Shown piece after piece: positions 43,470 through 51,667 of a stretch of DNA of 57,932 bases. Position numbers and translations under genes: made by a program. Within the stretch, counting starts at the first letter, position 1. Every line of letters starts with the position of its first letter. The DNA comes from Candidatus Obscuribacterales bacterium. GTDB taxonomy: Bacteria; Cyanobacteriota; Vampirovibrionia; Obscuribacterales; Obscuribacteraceae. The stretch spans positions 1 to 57,932 of the forward strand of contig JAIERK010000093.1 in NCBI GenBank assembly GCA_019746975.1, read 5' to 3'. Under the pieces are notes generated by a model. It searched no databases. It was not told the DNA's origin and saw only the letters and a list, made by a program, of their open reading frames with translations.

Positions 43470-44813
43470 GTGCGCTCACTGGACGGTCAAAGCGAAAGAG
43501 TCCTGAAGGACACCTCTGGTGACAAGGCTGCTGGGCAGGCCCTCGTGAAAGAGTCGCTTAAAATCAGCTCTGAAGACCAAGTAAATCGTGCTGAGCTTCG
43601 ACAAAGCAGCACTAATGTCACGACTGAGCCGCGCAGTGAGCAGGTTTTGCAGCGTGCCAGAGAAGAGGCGCGGACCAGTGATGTTCGTAGTCAGCAGGAC
43701 CAGGCGCGCAAAACAACGGATATTCGTATACAGGACCAAGCTCGAAGGACGACAGAGATTCGAACGCAGCAAGAGCAGCGCGTCAACGATGTGCGTAATC
43801 AGCAGGATCAGACCCGCAAAGCGACCGAAGTTCGCACACAGGAGCAAGCTCGCAGGGCAACGGAGATTCGAACTCAGCAGCAGCGATCGACCGAGATTCG
43901 TAATCAGCAGGATCAGGCGCGCAAAGCGATTGAGGTTCGCACACAGGAGCAGGCTCGCAGAGCGACGGAGATCAGGACGCAGCAAGAACAGCGACAGGCA
44001 GATGTTCGTAATGAGCAGGAGCAAAGCCGCAGGAAATCGGAGATTCGCACTCAGCAGGATCAGAGGAAGGCTGATGCTCGCTTGCAGGAGCAGCAGCGCA
44101 CCACCGAGACGAAGAGCCAGCAATCTCCTGGTTTGCTCTCCGATTTTGGCGCGAATTGGCAAAAAGACGATGCCGGAAATTTCGTTACAAGATCGCGAGA
44201 CGGAAGATTGCTCACCAAAAATGCCGATGGAAAGCTCGTTGACTACACATCTCATTTGAATCAGAAACATATGGCCAGTCAAGATCAAATGGCCTTTGCA
44301 TCGATTCTGTTTTGTAACCCACTTATGCTCCTCGGAATGGGAGCCGCTTTATCGGTGATCGATCAGGCGCATGGTGCGAAGACTCAGAGAATGAGCGACA
44401 ACTTGAACCAGAAGTTTGATGGAAAGCAAGCCAATGCCAGAGCCGCGCAGAACAGTTATTCAAGTGAGATATCGCGCAAGGCGATGTTGATTGCGCAGTA
44501 TACGCGACCGCTCGACGGCAGAGACGTGTCGACGCCAGGGGTTAAAGGCATGCAGGAAGCCGCTCAACAAGAAGAGCGGCGCAAGGAGACAAAGCGCAAG
44601 AAATCTGAAGAGGTATCCAATCGCGCACCTATCAAACTATCCATGCCGGCGGACAAGTATGCTCTGAATGCCAAAAAGCTGCTTAAGACAAAACGCCTGC
44701 TTGAGGAGCATATCGAGAAAGTTAGAGGGCAAGCCAGTTTGGAAGAGATGTCTCGCTTATATTCTCAAGTCGAAGTTCTCGAGAAAGCTCTCAAGCGTTT
44801 AGCTAACTTCTAG
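43470..44813 (+). CDS. Arg/Gln-rich helical repeat protein, unknown
   Basis: A 447-residue protein from a GTG with GGAAGG six bases upstream. Residues about 66-220 consist of some 12-13 units of 10-13 residues with the pattern AR(R/K)-x-x-E(I/V)R(T/N)QQ(E/D)Q, with three units forming a roughly 35-residue super-repeat. The region is highly charged and predicted to be one long helix or coiled coil. It is followed by DFGANWQKDDAGNFVTRSRDG, a hydrophobic segment (FASILFCNPLMLLGMGAAL, about 275-293) and a helical C-terminal part. The middle hydrophobic stretch could be a membrane hairpin. No known family is recognised. Confidence 0.75.
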   Translation: MRSLDGQSERVLKDTSGDKAAGQALVKESLKISSEDQVNRAELRQSSTNVTTEPRSEQVLQRAREEARTSDVRSQQDQARKTTDIRIQDQARRTTEIRTQQEQRVNDVRNQQDQTRKATEVRTQEQARRATEIRTQQQRSTEIRNQQDQARKAIEVRTQEQARRATEIRTQQEQRQADVRNEQEQSRRKSEIRTQQDQRKADARLQEQQRTTETKSQQSPGLLSDFGANWQKDDAGNFVTRSRDGRLLTKNADGKLVDYTSHLNQKHMASQDQMAFASILFCNPLMLLGMGAALSVIDQAHGAKTQRMSDNLNQKFDGKQANARAAQNSYSSEISRKAMLIAQYTRPLDGRDVSTPGVKGMQEAAQQEERRKETKRKKSEEVSNRAPIKLSMPADKYALNAKKLLKTKRLLEEHIEKVRGQASLEEMSRLYSQVEVLEKALKRLANF

Positions 44814-45137
44814 TTAGTTTTGATATCAAAAGACATAACACGAAAAGCTTATATTCAGTCAATAAAGGCTTGAAAAGCAGGTTTTTCACTGAATCTGATC
44901 TCTAAATAAGCTATTTCCTGTCAAAAGATTTGAATCGAGTGAAATCAGTCATGTATTGATTAGTCGACTATGGCTTTTTTCCTCACGAATCGTTCAGTTT
45001 CCCAAACAACAGAGTATTGAATCTCGCTGCTCCGCGCTGACCATTGGTCGGCTGGGCGTCTCCGTTCGCTGTGAGGACGAATGGAAGACCGCCATAGGAG
45101 TGGGATTTTCGAGACTCGCTCGTACGAAAGGACCTAT
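44814..45137. other. Spacer at a composition change
   Basis: About 320 bases, AT-rich up to about 45000 and GC-richer after. No gene; the last bases hold the GAAAGGA ribosome site of the next gene. Confidence 0.45.
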
Positions 45138-46025
45138 ATGCTCGCAAAGAACTACCTGGCGGCAGCTTTCGCGGTCGCGGTGCTCGGCGTCACGTTCTTC
45201 ATCTCGGATGTGACGGTCCGCGCCGACGACATGCCGTACGGCTACTCGGTCGTGGACGAGAAGCCGGAGAAGGGCGAGAAGAGCCGGACGAAGACCCTCA
45301 ACACGAAGAAGGAGTTGGTCGGTCGCAAGATCGTCAAGGACGACGACACCACCCAGCTCTTGAGCTACGACAAGAACGGCAAGAAGACGCAGATGTTCGT
45401 TTACGGGAAAGACGGCAAGCGCCAGTCCGAGTTCTACTACTACCCGGATGGCCCGATCAAGCGAGAGGTCGTAGACGGCGTCCTGCGATTCGAGCGGCGC
45501 AAGTTGGCCGACGGCACCTTCGAAGCGATCCGCTACAAGCCGGACGGCAAGAGCCCGCAGATGCGGCGGCGCGTCGGTGCGAATCCGATGGTCGACTTCG
45601 AGCTGACGCACTACCGCACCGGCAAGAGCAACAAGGTGTGGTTCACCGCAGTGGTGAAGGGCGTCTCCGGCGAGTTCGAACACCAGTACTTCGCCGAGGA
45701 CGGCAGCCACCTGCGTCGCGTCCTGAAGGACAAGCAGATGGTCGTCACCGTCTACGACACGGTCGGCAACTTCAAGCTGGAGCAGGTCTGGGCCAAGCAG
45801 GCCGACGGTTCCTACAAGGTCCAGTCGGCGTCGGTGAAGCACAACAGCACCTTCCGGCGCTACTCCGTGGACGACAAGGGCGCGGTCGTCAAGGTCGAGG
45901 ACTTCGACTCGGACGGCGTGACCGTCAAGCACACCTGGACGCCGGACCAGGTGGCGAAGCCCGATGCCGCGCTTTTCGGAGAGCAATTCGAAGACGACGA
46001 CCCGACCATTCCCGAGAAGGAGTAA
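45138..46025 (+). CDS. Secreted DG-repeat protein, paralog 3 of 3
   Basis: A 295-residue protein from ATG 45138 with GAAAGGA upstream; the frame opens earlier, at 45081, without a site or a good signal. The Sec signal (KNYLAAAFAVAVLGVTFFIS) is followed by DG-turn repeats (YDKNGKK, YGKDGKR, YKPDGKS, FAEDGSH, DSDGVT). It aligns with paralog 1 along its length: RRKLADGTFE matches SERLADGTVE, and YFAEDGSHLRR..MVVTVYD..LEQVW matches the core block; the DDDPTIPEKE end matches ADDPTQP. Product and role are unknown; envelope location is expected. A hairpin at 46106-46129 lies downstream. Confidence 0.85.
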   Translation: MLAKNYLAAAFAVAVLGVTFFISDVTVRADDMPYGYSVVDEKPEKGEKSRTKTLNTKKELVGRKIVKDDDTTQLLSYDKNGKKTQMFVYGKDGKRQSEFYYYPDGPIKREVVDGVLRFERRKLADGTFEAIRYKPDGKSPQMRRRVGANPMVDFELTHYRTGKSNKVWFTAVVKGVSGEFEHQYFAEDGSHLRRVLKDKQMVVTVYDTVGNFKLEQVWAKQADGSYKVQSASVKHNSTFRRYSVDDKGAVVKVEDFDSDGVTVKHTWTPDQVAKPDAALFGEQFEDDDPTIPEKE

Positions 46026-46105
46026 CGGGTCATGCGGACTGAGGACGCACCTCAGCCGCTCACCGGACCTCGGCAACTGAGGACCTGGGTGTTTTTCAAC
46101 CCGAA

Positions 46106-46129
46106 GGGCGCGCCTGAAGCAGGCCGCCC
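46106..46129 (+). terminator. Hairpin between paralog 3 and the YihY-Nudix gene
   Basis: GGGCG and GCCTG pair with CAGGC and CGCCC around an AAG loop with one bulged C, 80 bases beyond the stop. There is no T-tract. Confidence 0.55.
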
Positions 46130-46155
46130 TGATTGGCTCGACAAAGGAGCACCAC

Positions 46156-47751
46156 TTGAGCGATTTGAAACCCAAACGTGGTCTCGGTTGCCGCCTTACG
46201 AGTGTGTGGCAGATTGCAAAGCACACATACCAAGACGTGATCGAGAACGAGCTTATGACGCGGGCTAACGGCATCGCCTTCACGGCGATGATGGCCGCCG
46301 TGCCATTCCTGGCTCTCGTCATTACAATCGCTGCGCTGGTCCTTCCCGCCGCCGGCTTCGAAGGGCGAGATCTGCTCAGTACGCTGGAAACGCTTTTGGG
46401 GACTGTGTTCCCGGAGGACGCGCACCGCGTCATCGAAGAACAGATCACCAGGCTACAAACAAACCAGCCGATTGCCGTGATGTCCATCAGCTTGGCCATC
46501 ACGCTCTGGCTGGCATCAGGACTGTTCGCGAGCGTGATCGACGGACTCAACCGTATCTACGGCATACGGGACACGCGTCCATACTGGAAGTTCCGTCTCA
46601 CAGCGATGTGGATGACGGTCGTCCAGTCGGTCATTCTGCTCGCCGCCGTGGCTTCCATCTTCGCATTCCCGCTTATCGTCCAGTGGGTGGGCATGATCAT
46701 GTCGCCCTGGATGGCGACTGCGGCTACCTGGTTCATCATCTTCCTGATGGTGCTAGCCTCGTTCTCGCTCATGTTCGCGGCTGGCCCTGACGTGAAGCAG
46801 GCGCATCGGTGGGTTACCCCTGGTAGCGCATTCGGTGCCGCTATCTTCCTGCTGACCACCTACGGCTTCCGCCTCTATGTCCAGAACATCGCGCACTATG
46901 ACGTCACCTATGGCTCTCTCGGTGGCGTGATGATGCTCTTGTTCTGGCTCTACATCTCTAGCCTGGTGCTGCTTGTCGCAGGACAGGTGAACAAGGTGTG
47001 CTACAAGGCGCGGGAGTGGACCACGTGCGAGATGGAGGCGCTGGGCGAAGGAGATACGGACGAGGTGGAGGTGACCGTCACCATCGACGATAGCGATCTC
47101 ATCAAGCTGCCGGTAAGTCCCGCAGTCGATGCGCCTCCCGACGATGTCGCGGTCGAGGAGAAGGTGCGCACGGTCACGCGCAGGCGGTGGCACTACTGCC
47201 CACAGTGCGCCACCGGGCTGACCATCAAGGAGGTCGAGCCGGAGTACCATGTGCTCGCGTGCTCGTCTCCCAACTGCACCTTCATCGATTACAACAACCC
47301 GATTCCCGTCGTCGCGGCGCTGATCGTGAAGGACGAAAAGGTTGTTCTGGTCAAGCGCAAAGTCGCGCCTTTTGTCGGGCGTTGGTGTCTGCCCAGGGGC
47401 TACGTGAAAACCAACGAAAACCCCAAAGCTGCGGTGGTGCGTGAGGTGCGGACGGAGACGGGCTTTCTCGTCCTTCTGAAACGCATGCTCAACGCCTGCA
47501 ATCCCAGCCCGAGGAACCTGCCGCTCAACCAACTGACGATGTTCTTCCTTGCCACCATCCTCGATGGACAGATGCAGGCGGGAGACGATGCGGATGAGGT
47601 CGGGCTGTTCTCGCCTGATGCGCTGCCGGACATTTGCTTCGGCACGGATACGCGTATCATCGAGGATTGGTTCGCGGGAGTTTACGGGCAATTGGATGGC
47701 CCGGTCAACTACGGCCGTCCCCGATCCGTCACCGGAGGTGGTGCCAGGTAA
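46156..47751 (+). CDS. YihY/BrkB membrane protein fused to zinc ribbon and Nudix domain
   Basis: A 531-residue protein from a TTG start with AGGAGC six bases upstream. Residues 1-290 are a YihY/BrkB-type membrane domain with about six helices (ENELMTRANGIAFTAMMAA, then IDGLNRIYGI, GGVMMLLFWLYISSLVLL, QVNKV). After an acidic linker a zinc ribbon appears (YCPQC near residue 351 and a CSSPNC near 373), followed by a Nudix domain with the box GYVKTNENPKAAVVREVRTE then TGF near 415-437; only the first of the paired glutamates is replaced (T). The ribbon plus Nudix half resembles NudC-like or YfcD-like hydrolases. This arrangement would place a nucleotide-cleaving domain at the inner membrane. Confidence 0.88.
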   Translation: MSDLKPKRGLGCRLTSVWQIAKHTYQDVIENELMTRANGIAFTAMMAAVPFLALVITIAALVLPAAGFEGRDLLSTLETLLGTVFPEDAHRVIEEQITRLQTNQPIAVMSISLAITLWLASGLFASVIDGLNRIYGIRDTRPYWKFRLTAMWMTVVQSVILLAAVASIFAFPLIVQWVGMIMSPWMATAATWFIIFLMVLASFSLMFAAGPDVKQAHRWVTPGSAFGAAIFLLTTYGFRLYVQNIAHYDVTYGSLGGVMMLLFWLYISSLVLLVAGQVNKVCYKAREWTTCEMEALGEGDTDEVEVTVTIDDSDLIKLPVSPAVDAPPDDVAVEEKVRTVTRRRWHYCPQCATGLTIKEVEPEYHVLACSSPNCTFIDYNNPIPVVAALIVKDEKVVLVKRKVAPFVGRWCLPRGYVKTNENPKAAVVREVRTETGFLVLLKRMLNACNPSPRNLPLNQLTMFFLATILDGQMQAGDDADEVGLFSPDALPDICFGTDTRIIEDWFAGVYGQLDGPVNYGRPRSVTGGGAR

Positions 47752-48213
47752 CTGCAGAGAGCGCAGTTGCAACGGCACCGGTCACGCAGTCGCTGAGCCA
47801 AAAGGCCGGCGACTGCGTGACTGCCTTTGGCAGAAAATGTGGGGAAGCAGCCCCCGCGTTTTCTGTTCGAGTGGGGTAGATCCTTATACTCTATAGTTAT
47901 CAAACCGGACTGCAAAATGTCCGCAGTCGTGCGGCCCGCGGACATTCTTAACCTACCTGCGTTACGCCGAAAGGTATGGGTTAAAAGGTGAAAACTTACC
48001 GCACTTCTGTGAAGAAACGACAAAAGGTAGTAGAGGGAGCGCTTAAACATCGAGTTACACATACCAGGCTGGAGGCCACGGTTTGCGATCTCGATGGCGG
48101 CGCTTTTTAGCAAACTCGTCGCTGCCCCAAGCGGGCTCGCGAAGCGAAGTCGAGGCGCGCTTAGACCTCATAGACGTTTGCGTGTGTGCCTTTGGTCAAG
48201 GCTCGAAGTAGTT
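47752..48213. other. Spacer after the YihY-Nudix gene
   Basis: About 460 bases. It holds a small stem AACTGC/GCAGTT (47750-47768) and the strong hairpin at 47781-47821; nothing else recognised. Confidence 0.5.
47781..47821 (+). terminator. Strong hairpin after the YihY-Nudix gene
   Basis: GTCACGCAGTCGC pairs perfectly over 13 bases with GCGACTGCGTGAC around a 15-base loop, 29 bases beyond the stop. It is followed by TGCCTTTGG, no real U-tract. Confidence 0.7.
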
Positions 48214-48333
48214 TTAGCGGCGGTCGCCGAACAAAAACCAGAGAAGAAGTCCGAAGAGCACAAGCCCACCGAGCTTCACGTTGAACAGCAAGGCGGCGAT
48301 GATGAGAACGAAGATGATGGTTTCGCCACTCAT
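48214..48333 (-). CDS. Very small membrane protein (39 residues)
   Basis: A 39-codon gene from ATG 48333 with AAAGGA eleven bases upstream. The peptide is nearly all membrane-spanning (TIIFVLIIAALLFNVKLGG, LVLFGLLLWFLFGDRR), with a positive GDRR end. It resembles the style of tiny lmo0937-type membrane proteins, though I cannot confirm homology. It is preceded by the leftward adenosine-deaminase-like gene (88-base gap) and may be co-transcribed with it. Confidence 0.6.
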   Translation of the reverse strand: MSGETIIFVLIIAALLFNVKLGGLVLFGLLLWFLFGDRR

Positions 48334-48421
48334 GGTGATACAGTCCTTTCTTGACTGTTGGTTTCCTGCACGAAACTGCCGGATGGCATGGATCCGACGG
48401 CTCAAGCTGTGACATTCGGCT

Positions 48422-49651
48422 TTACAGCCGTCCGTAAGCGCGTTTGAGTTGGGCGCGGAGGCGCGCCTTCGTGCGTAGGCTGAACGAGGAGCCTTCCACC
48501 GCGGTCAGGTTGACCTTCAGGAAATCGGCTGGCTTCCAGCCAAAGTGCTCCTGGAGCTTGAGGTACTCGTCGGTCAGATGCACTTCCGTGAATAGCGTTC
48601 CGTCGGTGCTGACGGTGACACGCTTGCCTTCACGGTGTAAGCGGTCGATCGGGTGATCTCCGAACGACACAACCTGCCCGGTAACCACGTTGGAGGTCGG
48701 GCAGATTTCGAGAAGGCGATTGCCCTGTCGGTTGCCGCGAAAACCGTGACCGATTCGCATCAGCCCGGAATCAGCGTCGGCGTCGATTGCGTTGAACGTC
48801 GCGAACATCTCTTCGACCACTTCATGCGCGACCCGCCAGACGTCGTCCTTGAACAGTTGCTTGTGCCTGAGACGGCGCGTCACTTCCTGGAGCATGATGT
48901 CGAAACCGCGTAAGAGGCTGATGTCCTGATCGGTCGGCTCGTCTGTCTCCCAGAGGTGGATGGTGACGGCGATAGGAGGCGCGAGCATCTTGACGTAGAG
49001 AGCGGCTTTGAGCCACCACTTCAGAACGCCGGGATTGGCGCGCTCGTCAGCTGCCAGGTCGAACACCCCGACATAGCGCTGGTACTTGACACACAAGTCT
49101 GCGATCCGCCGTGCCATGTCCGCGTTCTCGTGCCTGAGCACGCAGAGAATGAGCTTCGTCGGAAACGTTGCGTACTTGATGCCAGAAATCACTGAGTCCA
49201 TGACGTTGTCGAGAGACAGTCCCGAGAACGTATGAAGCTGAGGCGCGAACCGGAGCTCCAGCCCGGCGATACCGTCGGCGGTAGCGTCCTCCATCCGTTC
49301 CCGCGTGATGCGTTCGAGGTTGCTCGAAGACTGCATGATGGGTAGGACGTGGTCGACGATCGCTTTGACGTAGTTGGCGAGCGACTGACTGGCGAAGCCA
49401 ACGAGGAAATCCTGGTATTGAGCGGCTGCGCTGGTGCGCAGCTTGCGTCGATTGACGCCGGCCACAGTAGCTGCCTTGTTCCACTCCGACAGTACGTCAG
49501 CCGGAAAGCCGATCTGCGCCTTCTCGAACCCATGCGACTGCCAGAGCTCGAGCATGGTGCGCGGGCGTAGAGAGCAGTCTAAGTGCTCGTGGAGCATTAC
49601 TTTTGGCAATGAGCGCATCGTACGCCTGCCGAGGGGGAAGTGTCTTTTCAT
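48422..49651 (-). CDS. Adenosine-deaminase-like metal-dependent hydrolase
   Basis: A 409-residue protein from ATG 49651 with GGAG eight bases upstream. The amidohydrolase barrel is recognisable: LPKVMLHEHLDCSLRP near residue 15 (HxHLDG in classical enzymes), GLELRFAP near 130, TIHLWETDEP near 240 (classical T-H-AGE), RIGHGFRG near 298, EICPTSNVVTG near 315 and VSTDGTLF near 347 (classical NTDDP). Metal histidines and the aspartate are present, but substrate-contacting positions differ: G to C after HLD, and the second aspartate of DD to G. It is probably a deaminase of a related purine or a divergent adenosine deaminase. Confidence 0.85.
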   Translation of the reverse strand: MKRHFPLGRRTMRSLPKVMLHEHLDCSLRPRTMLELWQSHGFEKAQIGFPADVLSEWNKAATVAGVNRRKLRTSAAAQYQDFLVGFASQSLANYVKAIVDHVLPIMQSSSNLERITRERMEDATADGIAGLELRFAPQLHTFSGLSLDNVMDSVISGIKYATFPTKLILCVLRHENADMARRIADLCVKYQRYVGVFDLAADERANPGVLKWWLKAALYVKMLAPPIAVTIHLWETDEPTDQDISLLRGFDIMLQEVTRRLRHKQLFKDDVWRVAHEVVEEMFATFNAIDADADSGLMRIGHGFRGNRQGNRLLEICPTSNVVTGQVVSFGDHPIDRLHREGKRVTVSTDGTLFTEVHLTDEYLKLQEHFGWKPADFLKVNLTAVEGSSFSLRTKARLRAQLKRAYGRL

Positions 49652-50169
49652 ATTACCGCTCCGTGTGGTTTCTAGCTGTCCCGAATCTCAAAGAATTTGG
49701 AACAAGCCCTTCGAAGTCGACCCAAAACCAAACCCATTCCTCTCGCGACGAGCGAAAGAAAGATTTGCAAACAGGGGCTTAGAAAGTTATGAGTCGAAGA
49801 AAACGAACTCTTGGTTACAGATGAGAAATATTGGGAAGCAAAACATGTCCAGAACTTAGGATCAATGACCCAATATCCACAAGTGTTTTCAGATCTTGTG
49901 GAAGTTAAAACACTTACAGTTACTAGGGAAAAGCCACCGCATCCACCCCTTGTCAAGAAAAATATTCCAAGTATCTGGTGGTTTTGGAGATTTCAATTGA
50001 TTTCTAAAGTTTGACTAGCGGAGCTGTATGAGCGCATCTCCGCACCGTTAATCCTGATGAAACCAAAAAATTGAAGATTGAAATTAAAGACAGGGTTTTT
50101 CATGTGGCACTGAAAGCTGTCGCGGGTTACTATTAGGCTAAGAGATATACCAGGTAGGAGATTGAGCCT
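49652..50169. other. Spacer, return to AT-rich DNA
   Basis: About 520 bases with no gene seen. A short rightward frame at 49811-50014 has no ribosome site. It should contain the promoters of the divergent adenosine-deaminase-like and exbD genes. Confidence 0.45.
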
Positions 50170-50616
50170 ATGGCTATGGGTGGGAAGGCAGGAGAGACCT
50201 TCACCGAAATCAACGTTACGCCGCTGACAGACGTGTTTTTGGTGCTTCTGGTAATCATGATTTTGATTGCTCCGCTAGTCAACCAGGCTGTTTTGAAGGT
50301 GTCGCCGCCCGGTCTTACTACGACGCCACCTCAGAAAGATGACAAGCCCAAGCTCAATGCTGAGGTTGGAGCGGACGGAAGTGTCACCATCAATGACATC
50401 CCGATAGTGCCTCCTGAGACGATGAAGATTATGGACGTTATGAAGTCAGAACAAGCTAAGCACCCTGGTGTAGACATGCCGCTCATCCTCAATTCAGATG
50501 AAGATGCGCTCCAGAAGCATGTAGTTGCTGTTATGGATGCTGCGTCCGGATGCGACATCAAGAACATGGCCGTGTTGCCGCCTCATCCGACCGGCGCTGC
50601 TCCAAAAGCTAGATAA
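50170..50616 (+). CDS. ExbD/TolR-type biopolymer transport protein
   Basis: A 148-residue protein with AGGAG ten bases upstream of ATG 50170. A short cytoplasmic N-terminus (KAGETFTEINVTPLTDVFLV) leads into one membrane helix (LVLLVIMILIAPLVNQAV); the conserved membrane aspartate is in LTDVFL near residue 20. The periplasmic part (about 45-148) has the typical ExbD/TolR features: INDIPI, then DMPLILNSDEDALQKHVVAVMDAAS, and ends in a Pro/Ala-rich tail. It should work with an ExbB/TolQ stator partner, which is not encoded here, so the gene is isolated from its usual neighbours. Confidence 0.92.
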   Translation: MAMGGKAGETFTEINVTPLTDVFLVLLVIMILIAPLVNQAVLKVSPPGLTTTPPQKDDKPKLNAEVGADGSVTINDIPIVPPETMKIMDVMKSEQAKHPGVDMPLILNSDEDALQKHVVAVMDAASGCDIKNMAVLPPHPTGAAPKAR

Positions 50617-50678
50617 AGCTAGTATATTTGCGATTTGTTTGGACGGGTTCGAAGGTAGCTGCCTAAGCTCTTCTGCGA

Positions 50679-50730
50679 TATTAGCAATCATGAATATTTT
50701 CATCGCGTTTTTTATACGCAACTGCTAATA
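50679..50730. repeat. Tandem dyad element, copy 1
   Basis: Ends TATTAGC and GCTAATA are inverted copies 7 bases long, with GCGT..ACGC inside. The element is repeated imperfectly 62 bases downstream. Confidence 0.65.
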
Positions 50731-50740
50731 GTCTTGAGAG

Positions 50741-50794
50741 GTATTAGCAATGCGATATATTTCCCTGGCGATTTTTATATCGAAGTACTAATAC
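50741..50794. repeat. Tandem dyad element, copy 2
   Basis: Ends GTATTAG and CTAATAC are inverted copies, with an inner CGATATA..TATATCG pairing. It shares TATTAGCAAT, ATATTT, GCG.TTTTTATA and CTAATA with copy 1 in the same order. Confidence 0.65.
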
Positions 50795-51110
50795 CAGCCT
50801 CCCGAAGTCGTTGGCTGAGTCTTTTACTCGAGTATATGCGCGAGTTTTTTCCTGAGACTTTGTGGAACATATCGCTGCGAGTCGGCTTGGCAACAAGTTT
50901 TTAGTTGATGTCCAACGTCCGGCACTAACCACCTACCTGTTTGTAGACGTTCACTCGCGGACGTTCTGAGGCCATTTCGGCGAGGACGATTGACAAAGCG
51001 CGTGCAACAAGTTCTCAAAACCAGCTCCCGATGCAATTCGTCGCGTCCACCACTAACCCAATACACCAGTTTTATGAATACGACAAGGTGTCGTAGGAAG
51101 TTTGGATGTA

Positions 51111-51147
51111 CGAAGAGCGCCAACCGTAACGGGCGCGGCGCTCTTCG
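51111..51147 (-). terminator. Hairpin after the small membrane protein gene
   Basis: CGAAGAGCGCC pairs perfectly over 11 bases with GGCGCTCTTCG around a 15-base loop, about 60 bases beyond the stop of the leftward gene at 51208-51522. Confidence 0.65.
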
Positions 51148-51207
51148 TGGGATTACTGAGCGATGGAGCTCATGTAATCAATGCTTGAATCAACCTCGTT
51201 CGTCACA

Positions 51208-51522
51208 TCACCGGTTGGCGAGGAGCTGATATAGCCGAGCCGGAAGGATGAGCGGTGCGAAGAGAAGGTAAGCGAAAAAACGATCGACGAAGCTGGTGCC
51301 TGCCGGACCGTTGTTTTCGTAAGCTTCCACTTCGCAGTCACCGTTGTTTTTCACCTGGCTCAGGTAAAAGTCTGTCCCTACGAGCAGCCAGAAGGCTATC
51401 GCCCAGTAGGGCAGAATCAAGGCTGCATGGCCAGACCCTGTCAGGATCAACATTGCGAGGACAGACGCTAGCGTCGACCCCGCGTACAAAACGACATTCT
51501 TCCCGCTGGAACGCATGTCCAT
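51208..51522 (-). CDS. Small membrane protein, unknown
   Basis: A 104-residue protein from ATG 51522 with AAAGGA four to five bases upstream. Two closely spaced hydrophobic segments (VVLYAGSTLASVLAMLILTG and ALILPYWAIAFWLLVGTDFYL) are followed by an acidic loop (NNGDCEVEAYENNGPAG) and a third amphipathic segment (FFAYLLFAPLILPARLYQLL). No family is recognised. It belongs to the GC-rich set and follows the zinc-ribbon gene in the same direction, with a hairpin between them. Confidence 0.65.
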   Translation of the reverse strand: MDMRSSGKNVVLYAGSTLASVLAMLILTGSGHAALILPYWAIAFWLLVGTDFYLSQVKNNGDCEVEAYENNGPAGTSFVDRFFAYLLFAPLILPARLYQLLANR

Positions 51523-51574
51523 TTTCCTTTCGCGATTGCTGACGAGTTCGTTCGTGAAGCCGCGCTCCACGATA

Positions 51575-51606
51575 GAGAGCGATCCCGGAAGTCCAGGAAC
51601 GCTCTC
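51575..51606 (-). terminator. Hairpin after the zinc-ribbon gene
   Basis: GAGAGCG pairs with CGCTCTC, with TCC/GGA pairing inside; 61 bases beyond the stop at 51668. Confidence 0.5.
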
Positions 51607-51667
51607 CCAATTGCTATCGAATTGTGTTCGAGAGGCCCGAAAGGGCGATGCCGGAGGGCTGGTGCAC

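Larger units (their letters stand above)
50617..51207. other. Spacer with two tandem dyad repeats
   Basis: About 590 bases, AT-rich to about 50800. It contains the tandem dyad elements at 50679-50730 and 50741-50794 and a hairpin at 51111-51147; no gene seen. Confidence 0.5.

Noticed and set aside
43700..44110. CRISPR-like array
   Set aside because: The regular repeats are in-frame codons of the Arg/Gln repeat protein with no unique spacers.
44994..46550. Leftward 518-codon open frame
   Set aside because: It is antisense to paralog 3 and the YihY-Nudix gene; its residues mirror GC-rich codons, with no domain or ribosome site.
46753..47778. Leftward 341-codon open frame
   Set aside because: Antisense to the YihY-Nudix gene; no recognisable domain and no ribosome site.
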